From assembly GCF_000021985.1 (NCBI RefSeq), contig NC_011901.1, positions 1,922,001 to 1,986,000 on the forward strand: 64,000 nucleotides of DNA, read 5' to 3'. A program made the translations under genes and the position numbers. Positions 40,835 to 51,589 of this stretch are shown here, in pieces (positions within the stretch are counted from its first letter, which is position 1; each line of letters starts with the position of its first letter). The stretch comes from Thioalkalivibrio sulfidiphilus HL-EbGr7 (GTDB lineage Bacteria > Pseudomonadota > Gammaproteobacteria > Ectothiorhodospirales > Ectothiorhodospiraceae). The notes beneath the pieces were generated by a model. That model saw only the letters and a list, made by a program, of their open reading frames with translations, searched no databases and was not told where the DNA came from.

Positions 40835-42205
40835 CTAAACGAGCTTACCCGGATCCAGCAGCCGGCGCAGTTCCTCTTCCGAAAGATCCGTCTCCTCCAG
40901 CGCCACGTCCAGCACCGGCCGGCCCTGGGCATAGGCCTTCTTGGCGATGGCCGCGCCCTTCTCGTAGCCGATGATGGGGTTGAGTGCCGTGACCAGGATG
41001 GGGTTGCGGTCCAGGGCCTCGCGGATGCGTTCCTCGTTGACCGTGAAGCCGGCGATGGCCCGGTCCGCCAGCAGGCGGGCCGCATTGGCCAGCAGCTCGG
41101 TGCTCTGCAAGAGGTTCAGCGCGATCACCGGCAGCATCACGTTCAACTGGAAGCTGCCGGACTGGCCGGCCACGGTCACGGTCACGTCATTGCCCATCAC
41201 CTGGGCGCAGACCATGGCCACGGACTCCGGGATCACCGGATTCACCTTGCCGGGCATGATGCTGCTGCCGGGCTGCAGGGACGGCAGGCTGATCTCGCCG
41301 AGCCCCGCCAGGGGGCCGGAGTTCATCCAGCGCAGGTCGTTGGCGATCTTCATCAGGCTCACGGCGACGGTGCGCAGCTGGCCGCTCATCTCCACCGCCG
41401 TGTCCTGGGCACTCAGGCCCTCGAAGAAATCCGGCTTGCTGCGGAAGATCTCGCCGGTGGTCTGCTGCAGTTCCTCCGCCACCAGTTTGGCAAAGCCGGG
41501 CTCGGCGTTGACGCCGGTGCCCACGGCGGTGCCGCCCAGGGCCAGCTCCAGCAGGCCCTCGCCGCTGCGCTCCAGGCGCGCCAGGCCGTTGCGCACCTGC
41601 CGGGCCCAGCCGCCCAGTTCCTGGCCCAGGGTCACGGGCATGGCATCCATCAGGTGGGTGCGGCCGGTCTTGACCACGTCGCGCAGTTCGCTGGCGCGAC
41701 GCTCCAGGGTCAGGGCCAGGTGATCCAGGGACGGCAGCAGGTGATTGACCAGGGCCAGGCGGGCAGAGACGTGGATGGCGGTGGGCACCACGTCATTGGA
41801 GCTCTGGCCCCGGTTGACGTGGTCATTGGGATGCACGGGCTTGCCCAGGCGCTGGCTGGCCAGCCGGGCGATCACCTCGTTGACGTTCATGTTGGAACTG
41901 GTGCCGGAACCGGTCTGGAATACGTCCACCGGGAACTGGTGGTCGTGACCGCCCTCGGCCACCTCCCGGGCGGCGGCATCGATGGCCTTGGCCACGTCCG
42001 CGTCCAGGCCGCCCAGGGCCGCGTTGGCCCGGGCACAGGCACCCTTGATGTGCCCCAGGGCATGAATGAAACCGGGAGGCATGGGCAGACCACTGACCGG
42101 GAAGTTGTCCACTGCCCGCTGGGTCTGGGCCCCGTAGAGCGCATCCGCGGGGACCTCCACCGTGCCCATGCTGTCGCGTTCGGTTCGGGTCTGCTGGTCA
42201 CTCAT
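40835..42205 (-). CDS. fumC: Class II fumarate hydratase
   Basis: FumC hydrates fumarate to malate without an iron-sulfur cluster. The signature [11 protein letters not shown] is intact, with [15 protein letters not shown] and the helix [12 protein letters not shown]. Length 456 aa is normal. It is divergent from purB, a member of the same superfamily. Confidence 0.97.
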   Translation of the reverse strand: MSDQQTRTERDSMGTVEVPADALYGAQTQRAVDNFPVSGLPMPPGFIHALGHIKGACARANAALGGLDADVAKAIDAAAREVAEGGHDHQFPVDVFQTGSGTSSNMNVNEVIARLASQRLGKPVHPNDHVNRGQSSNDVVPTAIHVSARLALVNHLLPSLDHLALTLERRASELRDVVKTGRTHLMDAMPVTLGQELGGWARQVRNGLARLERSGEGLLELALGGTAVGTGVNAEPGFAKLVAEELQQTTGEIFRSKPDFFEGLSAQDTAVEMSGQLRTVAVSLMKIANDLRWMNSGPLAGLGEISLPSLQPGSSIMPGKVNPVIPESVAMVCAQVMGNDVTVTVAGQSGSFQLNVMLPVIALNLLQSTELLANAARLLADRAIAGFTVNEERIREALDRNPILVTALNPIIGYEKGAAIAKKAYAQGRPVLDVALEETDLSEEELRRLLDPGKLV

Positions 42206-42273
42206 GGGGGCCTCCGGGTCACGGCGTCTCTACAGGTAGGCTGTAGTATAATCCAGCGCCTTCACGCGTTTGA

Positions 42274-43656
<1,383 letters not shown>

Positions 43657-43673
43657 TCGTGATCGCTGTTCAT

Positions 43674-43766
43674 CGCAAAGAGCGCAAAGACGCAGAGAAC
43701 GCAAAGAAATCTTAGAACTTTATTTCAAGAAACCTTTGCGCCCTCTGCGACTTTGCGCTCTTTGCG
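43674..43766. repeat. Imperfect intergenic palindrome (CGCAAAG family)
   Basis: CGCAAAGAGCGCAAAGACGC and four more bases (43674-43697) are matched in inverted form at 43743-43766 with one mismatch. It lies between two genes on the same strand. Confidence 0.8.
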
Positions 43767-43806
43767 TTGACTACATAGCCACCAATCCACCACCTCGTTC
43801 ACGTAC

Positions 43807-45000
43807 ATGGCCATGAACCCCGACGAACCGCTGACGCTGCTGGGGGGGCTCACCGCCCGGGCGTTTCTGCGCGACTACTGGCAGCAGAAACCGCTGCTGG
43901 TGCGTCAGGCGATCCCCGGGTTCGAGTCGCCCCTCTCACCCGAGGAACTGGCGGGGCTGGCCTGCGAGGAAGGGGTGATCAGTCGCCTGGTGCGCGAGCG
44001 GGGCGAGACCGGGTCCTGGGCGTTGCGCACCGGTCCCTTCGACGAGGACGACTTCACCACCCTGCCCGAGAGCCACTGGACCCTGCTGGTCTCGGACATG
44101 GAGAAGCACCTGCCGGAACTGCGGGCCTACCTGGAACCCTTCCGCTTCATCCCCGACTGGCGCATGGACGACCTGATGGTGAGCTATGCCGCGCCGGAGG
44201 GTTCCGTGGGACCCCACGTGGACGAGTACGACGTGTTCCTGCTCCAGGCCCAGGGCCGACGCCGCTGGCAGATCGCCCGTCAGGCGGTGAGCGGCGATGA
44301 CTTCCTGCCCGGGGTCGAACTGCGCATCCTGCGGGATTTCCAGCCGGACCAGGAGTGGATCCTGGAGCCCGGCGACATGCTCTACCTGCCGCCGCGCATC
44401 CCCCATCACGGTGTGGCCGTGGGACCGTGCATGACCTGGTCCGTGGGTTTCCGGGCCCCGGCCTGGCGGGACCTGATGGCCGCCTGGGTGGACCAGCGCT
44501 ACGAAGCACTCGCGCCCCAGGATCGCTACGCCGATCCAGGCCTGGAGCCCCAGGACAACCCGGGTGAACTCAGCGCAGCCGCCCTCGCCCGCCTGATCGC
44601 CGGCCTGCGCCGGGCCATGGCGGTCGATGACGCCGAACTCGCCCGCTGGCTGGGCACTGTGCTCACCGAACCCAAGGCGGAACTGCTGGAGCACATGCAA
44701 CTGCCGGAGACGCTCACCCGGGACGAGGCACTCGGCCTGCTGCAGGATGGAGTCTCCCTGGAACGCCACGGCGCCGCCCGCCTGGCCTGGATGTCGGACC
44801 ACGGTGGCCTGCGCCTGTTCGTCAACGGCCAGGAACACCTCCTGCCGGAAGCGGCAGGCCCGCTGGTGCGCCACCTGTGCGCCGAAACGGCCTATGACGG
44901 CAAGGCCCTTTGGGGCCTTGCCAGTGGTATCGACAGCGCGGAAGATCTGCTCATGAGCCTGTGTATAGCCGGGATCCTGCTTGAGATCCCGGCGCCTTGA
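43807..45000 (+). CDS. roxA: JmjC-type cupin, ribosomal protein uL16 arginine hydroxylase RoxA (YcfD)
   Basis: The protein has the JmjC double-stranded beta helix with the Fe(II) ligands in VGPHVDEYDVF (H-x-D) and IPHHGVAVG. It is ~397 aa with the C-terminal domain typical of YcfD/RoxA. RoxA hydroxylates an arginine of ribosomal protein L16 with 2-oxoglutarate and oxygen. The ATG at 43807 or 43813 is the start. Confidence 0.9.
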   Translation: MAMNPDEPLTLLGGLTARAFLRDYWQQKPLLVRQAIPGFESPLSPEELAGLACEEGVISRLVRERGETGSWALRTGPFDEDDFTTLPESHWTLLVSDMEKHLPELRAYLEPFRFIPDWRMDDLMVSYAAPEGSVGPHVDEYDVFLLQAQGRRRWQIARQAVSGDDFLPGVELRILRDFQPDQEWILEPGDMLYLPPRIPHHGVAVGPCMTWSVGFRAPAWRDLMAAWVDQRYEALAPQDRYADPGLEPQDNPGELSAAALARLIAGLRRAMAVDDAELARWLGTVLTEPKAELLEHMQLPETLTRDEALGLLQDGVSLERHGAARLAWMSDHGGLRLFVNGQEHLLPEAAGPLVRHLCAETAYDGKALWGLASGIDSAEDLLMSLCIAGILLEIPAP

Positions 45001-45077
45001 TCATCAGGCTCTCCTGCACGGGCCGGCATGCGGCGGCCCCATGATGACAGGCCTTGGCAAAGGACCAGGCTGAGACC

Positions 45078-48000
45078 ATGCCCGACTCGCGCGTCATCCG
45101 ACAACCCCTGTACGCCTGGCTGACCCTGGCGGCAGGCTTACTGCTCACATTCTTCTTTGCCACCCTGGCCAAGGATCTGGCCGAAGAAGACGCCATCGAT
45201 CATTTTTCCTTCGCTGCCGATCAGGTCACGGTCAAGATCGACGAACGCCTGCGCGCCTATGCCCTGGTGCTGCGAGGTGGCGCTGCGCTGTTTGATGCCT
45301 CCGAGGAGGTCACCCGGGATGAATGGCGCGCCTTCACCGACAAGCTCAGTGCCTCGGAGACCGTGGTGGGGATCCAGGGCATCGGCTTTTCCCTGCTGAT
45401 CCGGCCCGAAGAGCTCGAAGACCATATCACCCGCATCCGGGCCGAGGGTTTTCCCGAATACCAGGTCTGGCCGGCCGGTGAGCGCGAGCTCTATTCCGCC
45501 ATCGTCTACCTGGAACCGTTCAGGGGTCGCAACCTGCGCGCCTTCGGCTATGACATGTTCTCCGAGCCGGTGCGGCGTGCCGCGATGATCCAGGCCCGCG
45601 ACACCGGCATGGCCGCCCTGAGCGGCAGAGTGGAACTGGTCCAGGAGACCGGCACCGGCGTCCAGCCCGGCACCCTGATGTACGTGCCGGTCTATCGTCA
45701 GGGCGCCGCCTGGGGCACGCTCGAGGAGCGACGCGAGGCGCTGATCGGCTGGTCGTACAGCCCCTACCGCATGTATGACCTGATGGGCGGCATCCTGGGC
45801 AATGACCACCAACATCTCAACGGCCAGGCCGTCGGCCTGAGCATCTATGATGGCGAGGCGAGGCCGGAGAACCTGCTATACCGCAATTTCGAGTCCGCGC
45901 TGGATACCGGGCCGAGCCTGTTCTTCCGCCAGCGCGTTATCGACTTCAATGATCGGCAATGGACACTGCATTTCGACCATCTGGATCCGTCCAGTGGCAT
46001 CGACTACACCTCTGCCTGGGCCACCCTCGCCGGCGGCCTGGTGCTCAGCGGGCTGCTGTTCAGTCTGCTCCTGAGCATGGCCAACACCCAGGCCCGGGCC
46101 TTGCGCATCGCCGACCAGCTCACCGTGGACATCCGCGACCGCGAGGCCCGGCTGAGTGACAGTGAATACCGCTGGCGCTTCGCCCTGGAGGGGGCCGGCG
46201 ACGGTGTCTGGGACTGGAACCTGGAAGACAACACCGTGTACTTCTCCCGACGCTGGAAATCCATGCTCGGCTTCGAGGACCAGGAGATCGGCCAGGGCCT
46301 GGATGAATGGCAACGCCGGGTGCATCCGGATGATCTGGACAGCACCCTGGCGGAACTGAAGGGCTACCTGAATGGAGATCGCGGCGAGTACGTCTCCGAA
46401 CACCGCATGCGCTGCAAGGACGGCAGCTGGAAATGGATCCTGGATCGCGGCATGGTGGTCAGTCGCGATGGGCAGGGGCGCCCGCTGCGCATGATCGGCA
46501 CCCACACGGACATCTCCGGACAAAAGGCCCTGGAGGCTGCCCGCGAGGAAATCCTCGCGCGACTTCAGACCATCACCAGCCGGGTCCCCGGCGTGGTCTA
46601 TGAATTCAGGCTCCAGGCGGACGGCCGCTCCTGCTTCCCCTACGCCAGCGAAGCGATCCGCCAGATCTACCGTGTCAGCCCCGAGGAGGTGAAGACAGAT
46701 GCCTCGGCCGTGTTCGCCATCCTGCACCCCGACGACTACGATGCCGTGGTCGAGTCGATCCAGCATTCGGCGCGCCATCTCACGCCCTGGCGCCATGAAT
46801 ACCGGGTGAAATTCCCGGACGGCACGGTTCGCTGGCTGTACGGCGATTCCCTGCCCCATCGCGAACCGGACGGTTCGACTCTCTGGTACGGCTTCATCAC
46901 CGACATCACCGAACGCAAGGAGGCGGAGGCCGCGCTGCGCAAGGCACACAGCGAGACCCAGCGCTTCCGCGAGGCCCTGGATTACGTCTCCTCCTTCATC
47001 TACATGAAGGACACCCAGTCCCGCTATACCTACGCCAACCGCGCCACGCTGGAGCTGTTTGGCACGAACGACCACGATCTGCCCGGCAGCGATGACTTTC
47101 GCTTCTTCTCGGACAGCACGGCCCATCGCCTGCGGGAGATCGACCGGCACGTGTTCCTGGGTGAACAGACCTCCGAGGAGATCGAGGCCGTCGATCCCGG
47201 CGGTCACCGGCGGGTGTACCTGGAGATCAAGACCCCCATCTACGACGAGACGGAGCGGGACGAGGTGATCGGTCTGCTGGGGATCTCCACCGACATCACC
47301 GCCATCAAGGAACACGAACGCCAACTGGAGCACATCGCCCATTTCGATGCCCTGACCAACCTGCCCAACCGGGTGCTGCTGGCCGACCGCCTGCACCAGG
47401 CCATGGCCCAGGCCGTGCGCCGCGGTCACCACCTGGCCGTGGCCTACCTGGACCTGGATGGATTCAAGGCCATCAACGACCGCTACGGCCACGCCGTGGG
47501 GGACAAGCTGCTCATGGCGGTAGCGCAACAGATGCACGAGGTCCTGCGTGAGGAGGATACCCTGTCCCGCCTGGGCGGTGACGAGTTCGTCGCCGTGCTG
47601 CTGGATCTTGCGGACGTGGAGGCCTGCGTGCCGCTGCTCACCCGCCTGCTCGCCGCGGCGGCCCGCCCGGTCAGTATCGAAGGCAGGGAACTGAGGATCT
47701 CCGCGAGCCTGGGTGTCACCTTCTATCCCCAGGCGGAGCAGATCGAGGCCGAGCAGTTACTGCGCCAGGCCGACCAGGCCATGTACCAGGCGAAGCTCGC
47801 CGGCAAGGGCCGCTACCACGTCTTCGACGCGGAGCTGGATCGCAGTGTGCGCACCCACCACGAGAGCCTGGAGCGCATCCGCAGCGCCTTCGAAAACGAT
47901 GAGTTCGTCCTCCACTACCAGCCCAAGGTCAACATGCGCAGCGGGGCCGTGATCGGCGCCGAGGCCCTCATCCGCTGGCAGCATCCGGACAAGGGTCTCC

Positions 48001-48983
48001 TGCCGCCAGGGGACTTCCTGCCCGTGATCGAAGACCACCCGCTGGCCATCGAACTGGGGGAATGGGTGATCACCCGCGCGCTGCAGCAGATGGCCTCCTG
48101 GCAGACTGCCGGGCTTGTCCTTCCGGTGAGCGTCAACATCGGTGCCAGCCAGCTTCGCCAGGACACTTTCGTCAGCCGTCTCAGGACACTGCTGGATGGG
48201 TTCCCTGAGATATCCCCGGGCTCCCTGGAACTGGAAATACTCGAAACCAGTGCGCTGGGCGACCTGGCCCTTGTGACCCGATTGCTGGATCAATGCCGCG
48301 CCATCGGCGTGAACATCGCACTGGATGATTTCGGCACAGGCTACTCGTCGCTCACCTACCTCAAGCGCCTGCCCGCAGGCGTGGTGAAGGTGGACCAGAG
48401 CTTCATCCGGGACATCCTCATGGACCCGGAAGACCTCGCCATCCTGGACGGCGTGCTGGGGCTGGCCGGCGCCTTCAACCGACAGGTGATCGCCGAGGGC
48501 GTGGAAACCGTGGAGCACGGCGACATGCTGCTCAGGATCGGCTGCGAACTGGCCCAGGGCTATGGCATCGCGCGCCCCATGCCCGCCGAGGCGTTGCACG
48601 ACTGGGTCAAGCGCTGGCGCCCCGAACCCCACTGGCCTCGCCTGCGGCGGATCAGCCGCGAGCTGATGCCGCTGCTCCACGCCGGGGTCGAACACCGTGC
48701 CTGGCTAGAGGATCTGGACAGGGCACTACGCAGCGGAAGCAGCGACTTCCCGCCGCTGGGCCCGCACCAGTGCCGATTCGGAACCTGGCTCGACCAGCTC
48801 GGCGATCAGCTGCAACCGGGCTTCGGGCAGATCGACCTGCTGCATCGCCAGGTACATGCACTTGCCGCGGAACTGATCGAGCTGCATGAGCGTGGCGACG
48901 CCGCGCAGGTCATCGCCCGGCTCGACGAGCTTCATGCGCTCAGTGAGCGTCTGCTGGAAGCCTTGCGAAATTACCTCGACTGA
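45078..48983 (+). CDS. CHASE-PAS-PAS-PAS-GGDEF-EAL-CZB signalling protein
   Basis: I use the ATG at 45078 as start, though a TTG at 45054 is possible. An N-terminal helix (YAWLTLAAGLLLTFFFATL) and a second helix near residue 325 enclose a periplasmic CHASE domain. PAS domains follow near 365, 495 and 630, then GGDEF (RLGGDEFVAV near 830) and EAL (AEALIRWQHP near 960, DDFGTGYSSL). The last ~100 residues (VEHRAWLEDLD, PHQCRFGTWLDQL, LHRQVHAL) fit a chemoreceptor zinc-binding (CZB) domain. It should make or break cyclic di-GMP in response to an outside ligand and zinc. Confidence 0.88.
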   Translation: MPDSRVIRQPLYAWLTLAAGLLLTFFFATLAKDLAEEDAIDHFSFAADQVTVKIDERLRAYALVLRGGAALFDASEEVTRDEWRAFTDKLSASETVVGIQGIGFSLLIRPEELEDHITRIRAEGFPEYQVWPAGERELYSAIVYLEPFRGRNLRAFGYDMFSEPVRRAAMIQARDTGMAALSGRVELVQETGTGVQPGTLMYVPVYRQGAAWGTLEERREALIGWSYSPYRMYDLMGGILGNDHQHLNGQAVGLSIYDGEARPENLLYRNFESALDTGPSLFFRQRVIDFNDRQWTLHFDHLDPSSGIDYTSAWATLAGGLVLSGLLFSLLLSMANTQARALRIADQLTVDIRDREARLSDSEYRWRFALEGAGDGVWDWNLEDNTVYFSRRWKSMLGFEDQEIGQGLDEWQRRVHPDDLDSTLAELKGYLNGDRGEYVSEHRMRCKDGSWKWILDRGMVVSRDGQGRPLRMIGTHTDISGQKALEAAREEILARLQTITSRVPGVVYEFRLQADGRSCFPYASEAIRQIYRVSPEEVKTDASAVFAILHPDDYDAVVESIQHSARHLTPWRHEYRVKFPDGTVRWLYGDSLPHREPDGSTLWYGFITDITERKEAEAALRKAHSETQRFREALDYVSSFIYMKDTQSRYTYANRATLELFGTNDHDLPGSDDFRFFSDSTAHRLREIDRHVFLGEQTSEEIEAVDPGGHRRVYLEIKTPIYDETERDEVIGLLGISTDITAIKEHERQLEHIAHFDALTNLPNRVLLADRLHQAMAQAVRRGHHLAVAYLDLDGFKAINDRYGHAVGDKLLMAVAQQMHEVLREEDTLSRLGGDEFVAVLLDLADVEACVPLLTRLLAAAARPVSIEGRELRISASLGVTFYPQAEQIEAEQLLRQADQAMYQAKLAGKGRYHVFDAELDRSVRTHHESLERIRSAFENDEFVLHYQPKVNMRSGAVIGAEALIRWQHPDKGLLPPGDFLPVIEDHPLAIELGEWVITRALQQMASWQTAGLVLPVSVNIGASQLRQDTFVSRLRTLLDGFPEISPGSLELEILETSALGDLALVTRLLDQCRAIGVNIALDDFGTGYSSLTYLKRLPAGVVKVDQSFIRDILMDPEDLAILDGVLGLAGAFNRQVIAEGVETVEHGDMLLRIGCELAQGYGIARPMPAEALHDWVKRWRPEPHWPRLRRISRELMPLLHAGVEHRAWLEDLDRALRSGSSDFPPLGPHQCRFGTWLDQLGDQLQPGFGQIDLLHRQVHALAAELIELHERGDAAQVIARLDELHALSERLLEALRNYLD

Positions 48984-49012
48984 CAGCGCGCCCATCGCGA
49001 GTCGCGGCAGGC

Positions 49013-50023
49013 TCAGCCGGGCACGCGCTGCGCCGCTGCCTGGATCACCTCCACACCGGCACCGGCGCGGTGTGCGTTCTCGCTGATGGTCCTGCGCCAG
49101 GCGCGGGCGCCGGGCACACCCTGGAACAACCCGAGGATGTGGCGGGTCATGGCCTGCAAGGGCACGCCTTGCGCAAGCCGCGCCTCCACGTAGGGCAGGA
49201 AGCGTTCCACCACCTGATGACGGCTGGGAACGGGATGGGCATCCCCGTAGAAACGCGCGTCCACCTGCGCCAGCACGTAGGGGTTGTGATACGCCTCCCG
49301 GCCCAGCATGACGCCATCCACCTGGCGCAGCGCATCACTCACCGTGTCCAGGTCCTTAACGCCGCCGTTGAGAATGATCTCAAGCGCCGGGAAGTCCTGC
49401 TTGAGTCGATACACCCAGTCATGGCGAAGCGGTGGCACCTCGCGGTTTTCCCTGGGGCTCAGGCCCTGCAGCCAGGCCTTGCGGGCGTGAATGATGAAGG
49501 TCCGGCAACCACTGCGCTGCACGGTATCGATGAACGCGGTGAGCTCCGGGTAGCTGTCCCGGTCGTCGATGCCGATGCGGGTCTTCACGGTGACCGGCAG
49601 ACCGCAGGCGGAGCGCATGGCCTCGACGCAGTCCGCGACCAGTTGCGGCTCCGCCATCAGGCAGGCACCGAAACGCCCGGATTGCACCCGGTCCGAAGGG
49701 CAGCCCACGTTGAGGTTCACCTCGTCGTAGCCATGGTCCTCGGCCATGCGCGCGCAGGCCGCCAGTTCCCCCGGTTCGCTGCCGCCCAGTTGCAGGGCCA
49801 GGGGATGCTCGTCGGGATGAAAAGCCAGGAAGCGTTCCCGGTCACCGTGCAACAGGGCCCCGGTGGTCACCATCTCCGTGTACAGCAGCGTGTGACGGCT
49901 GATCAGGCGCAGGAAATAGCGGCAGTGCCGATCGGTCCAGTCCATCATCGGCGCCACGCTCACGCGTCGCGACAAGGGATTCGCGGGGGAAGCATCGGAA
50001 CTGCAGGGCAGGGAAACAGACAT
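49013..50023 (-). CDS. dusA: tRNA-dihydrouridine synthase A
   Basis: DusA reduces U20 and U20a in tRNA. FMN-binding residues are in SVAPMMDWTDRHCRYF, the catalytic cysteine in LNVGCPSDRVQSGRFGACLM, and IHARKAWLQGLSP is typical. The subfamily DusA is supported by length (336 aa) and motifs. It stands between convergent and divergent neighbours, alone. Confidence 0.95.
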   Translation of the reverse strand: MSVSLPCSSDASPANPLSRRVSVAPMMDWTDRHCRYFLRLISRHTLLYTEMVTTGALLHGDRERFLAFHPDEHPLALQLGGSEPGELAACARMAEDHGYDEVNLNVGCPSDRVQSGRFGACLMAEPQLVADCVEAMRSACGLPVTVKTRIGIDDRDSYPELTAFIDTVQRSGCRTFIIHARKAWLQGLSPRENREVPPLRHDWVYRLKQDFPALEIILNGGVKDLDTVSDALRQVDGVMLGREAYHNPYVLAQVDARFYGDAHPVPSRHQVVERFLPYVEARLAQGVPLQAMTRHILGLFQGVPGARAWRRTISENAHRAGAGVEVIQAAAQRVPG

Positions 50024-50115
50024 AAGTAGAGAACGTGTCAGGGCGCAACCGGGCGAGCGGCAAGGCGCTCAAGTCTGCTAGATTGTAACTGAATGCCTAC
50101 GCAAGAGGTCCCCAG

Positions 50116-51534
50116 ATGGCCGGAGATACCGCACCCTCCCCCAACTTCATGCAGAACGTGGCGCTGATGATCGACCACGCCCTGGACGGCCTGGAACTGC
50201 CCCCCGGCGCGGATCGCGCGCTCAAGTCCTGCGAGTCGATCCTGCAGGTGTCATTCCCCCTGCGCATCCGCGGCGAGATCCGGGTGTTCACCGGCTGGCG
50301 GGCGGTGCACAGCACCCACAAGCTGCCCGCCAAGGGCGGCCTGCGCTACTCCCCCACCCTGGACCAGGAGACCACCGAGGCCCTGGCCGCGCTGATGACC
50401 TACAAGTGCGCCCTGGTGGACGTGCCCTTCGGCGGCTCCAAGGGTGGTCTGTGCATCGATCCCGGCCAGTACGACCGGGACGAGATGGAACAGATCACGC
50501 GCCGCTTCGCCCGCGAACTGGCCCGCAAGGGTTTCCTGAGTCCCGCCACCAACGTGCCCGCCCCGGACCTGGGCACCGGGCAGCGGGAGATGGCCTGGAT
50601 CATGGACACCTATAAGAACCTCTACCCGGAGGATCTCAATCACGCAGCCTGTGTCACCGGGAAACCCATCCAGTTCGGCGGCATCCGCGGACGCGTGGAG
50701 GCCACCGGCAGGGGGATCCAGTACGCCCTGCGGGAGTTCTTCCGCCATCCTGCCGCGCTCAATGAAGCGGGCCTGTCCGGTTCCCTGGAGGGCAAGCGGG
50801 TGATCGTCCAGGGGCTCGGCAACGTGGGCTACCACCTGGCCAAGGCCCTGCAGGAGGAAGACGGCGCACTGATCACCGGCATCATCGAACAGGACGGCGC
50901 CCTGGTGAGCGATGCCGGCTTACCCGTCGAAGAGATACGCCAGTTCATGAACAAGACCGGCGGCGTGGAAGGCTTCCCCGGCGTGGAATTCGTCCCGCCT
51001 GGGGCCCGGGTGCTGGAGAAGGAATGCGACATCCTGGTGCCCGCCGCCCTGGAGGGCGTGATCACCAGCAGCAACGCCGAGCGCATCCAGGCCAGGCTCA
51101 TTGCCGAAGGCGCCAATGGCCCGGTCACCTACGAGGCCGACGAGATCCTGCGCAAGCGGGGCATCATGATCCTGCCCGATGTGTTCATGAACGCCGGCGG
51201 CGTGGTGGTCTCCTATTTCGAGTGGATCAGGAACCTGTCGCACATCCGTCTCGGCCGCCTGCAACGGCGCTTCGACGAGGTGCGCGGCCAGCACATGGTC
51301 TCGGCCCTGGAACTGATGACCGGCGAACAGGTGCCGGAATGGATGCACGAGGCCCTGGTGCGCGGCGCCCACGAGACCGACCTGGTGCGTTCGGGCCTCG
51401 ACGACACCATGCGCACCGCCTTCCAGGAGATCCAGGAGGCCCGCGAGAACAGCAAGTACGACTACCGCACCGCCGCCTACCGCATCGCCATCCAGAAGAT
51501 CGCCCGGGCGAACCTGGATCTCGGCGTGGTGTGA
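50116..51534 (+). CDS. Glu/Leu/Phe/Val family amino-acid dehydrogenase
   Basis: The protein has the glutamate dehydrogenase fold: PAKGGLRYSPTLDQETTEAL, the catalytic lysine in VPFGGSKGGL, and VPAPDLGTGQREMAWIMD. The dinucleotide domain has VIVQGLGNVGYHLAKAL. It is 472 aa, like bacterial hexameric GDHs. Glutamate is the likely substrate, but I cannot exclude another amino acid. It is transcribed alone and is convergent with the two-component genes. Confidence 0.88.
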   Translation: MAGDTAPSPNFMQNVALMIDHALDGLELPPGADRALKSCESILQVSFPLRIRGEIRVFTGWRAVHSTHKLPAKGGLRYSPTLDQETTEALAALMTYKCALVDVPFGGSKGGLCIDPGQYDRDEMEQITRRFARELARKGFLSPATNVPAPDLGTGQREMAWIMDTYKNLYPEDLNHAACVTGKPIQFGGIRGRVEATGRGIQYALREFFRHPAALNEAGLSGSLEGKRVIVQGLGNVGYHLAKALQEEDGALITGIIEQDGALVSDAGLPVEEIRQFMNKTGGVEGFPGVEFVPPGARVLEKECDILVPAALEGVITSSNAERIQARLIAEGANGPVTYEADEILRKRGIMILPDVFMNAGGVVVSYFEWIRNLSHIRLGRLQRRFDEVRGQHMVSALELMTGEQVPEWMHEALVRGAHETDLVRSGLDDTMRTAFQEIQEARENSKYDYRTAAYRIAIQKIARANLDLGVV

Positions 51535-51539
51535 AGACT

Positions 51540-51563
51540 GTTCAAGATTCAAAGTTCAAGGCT
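51540..51563. repeat. Short copy of the TTCAA-rich intergenic repeat
   Basis: TTCAAGATTCAAAGTTCAAG matches one arm of the palindromes at 18534 and 62648. The partner arm is missing. Confidence 0.55.
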
Positions 51564-51589
51564 GAACGGGGGTGTTCGTCCGTGCCGGT

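Noticed and set aside
40819-41085. Short antisense frames over fumC and purB as extra genes
   Set aside because: They overlap well-supported essential genes and show no features of their own.
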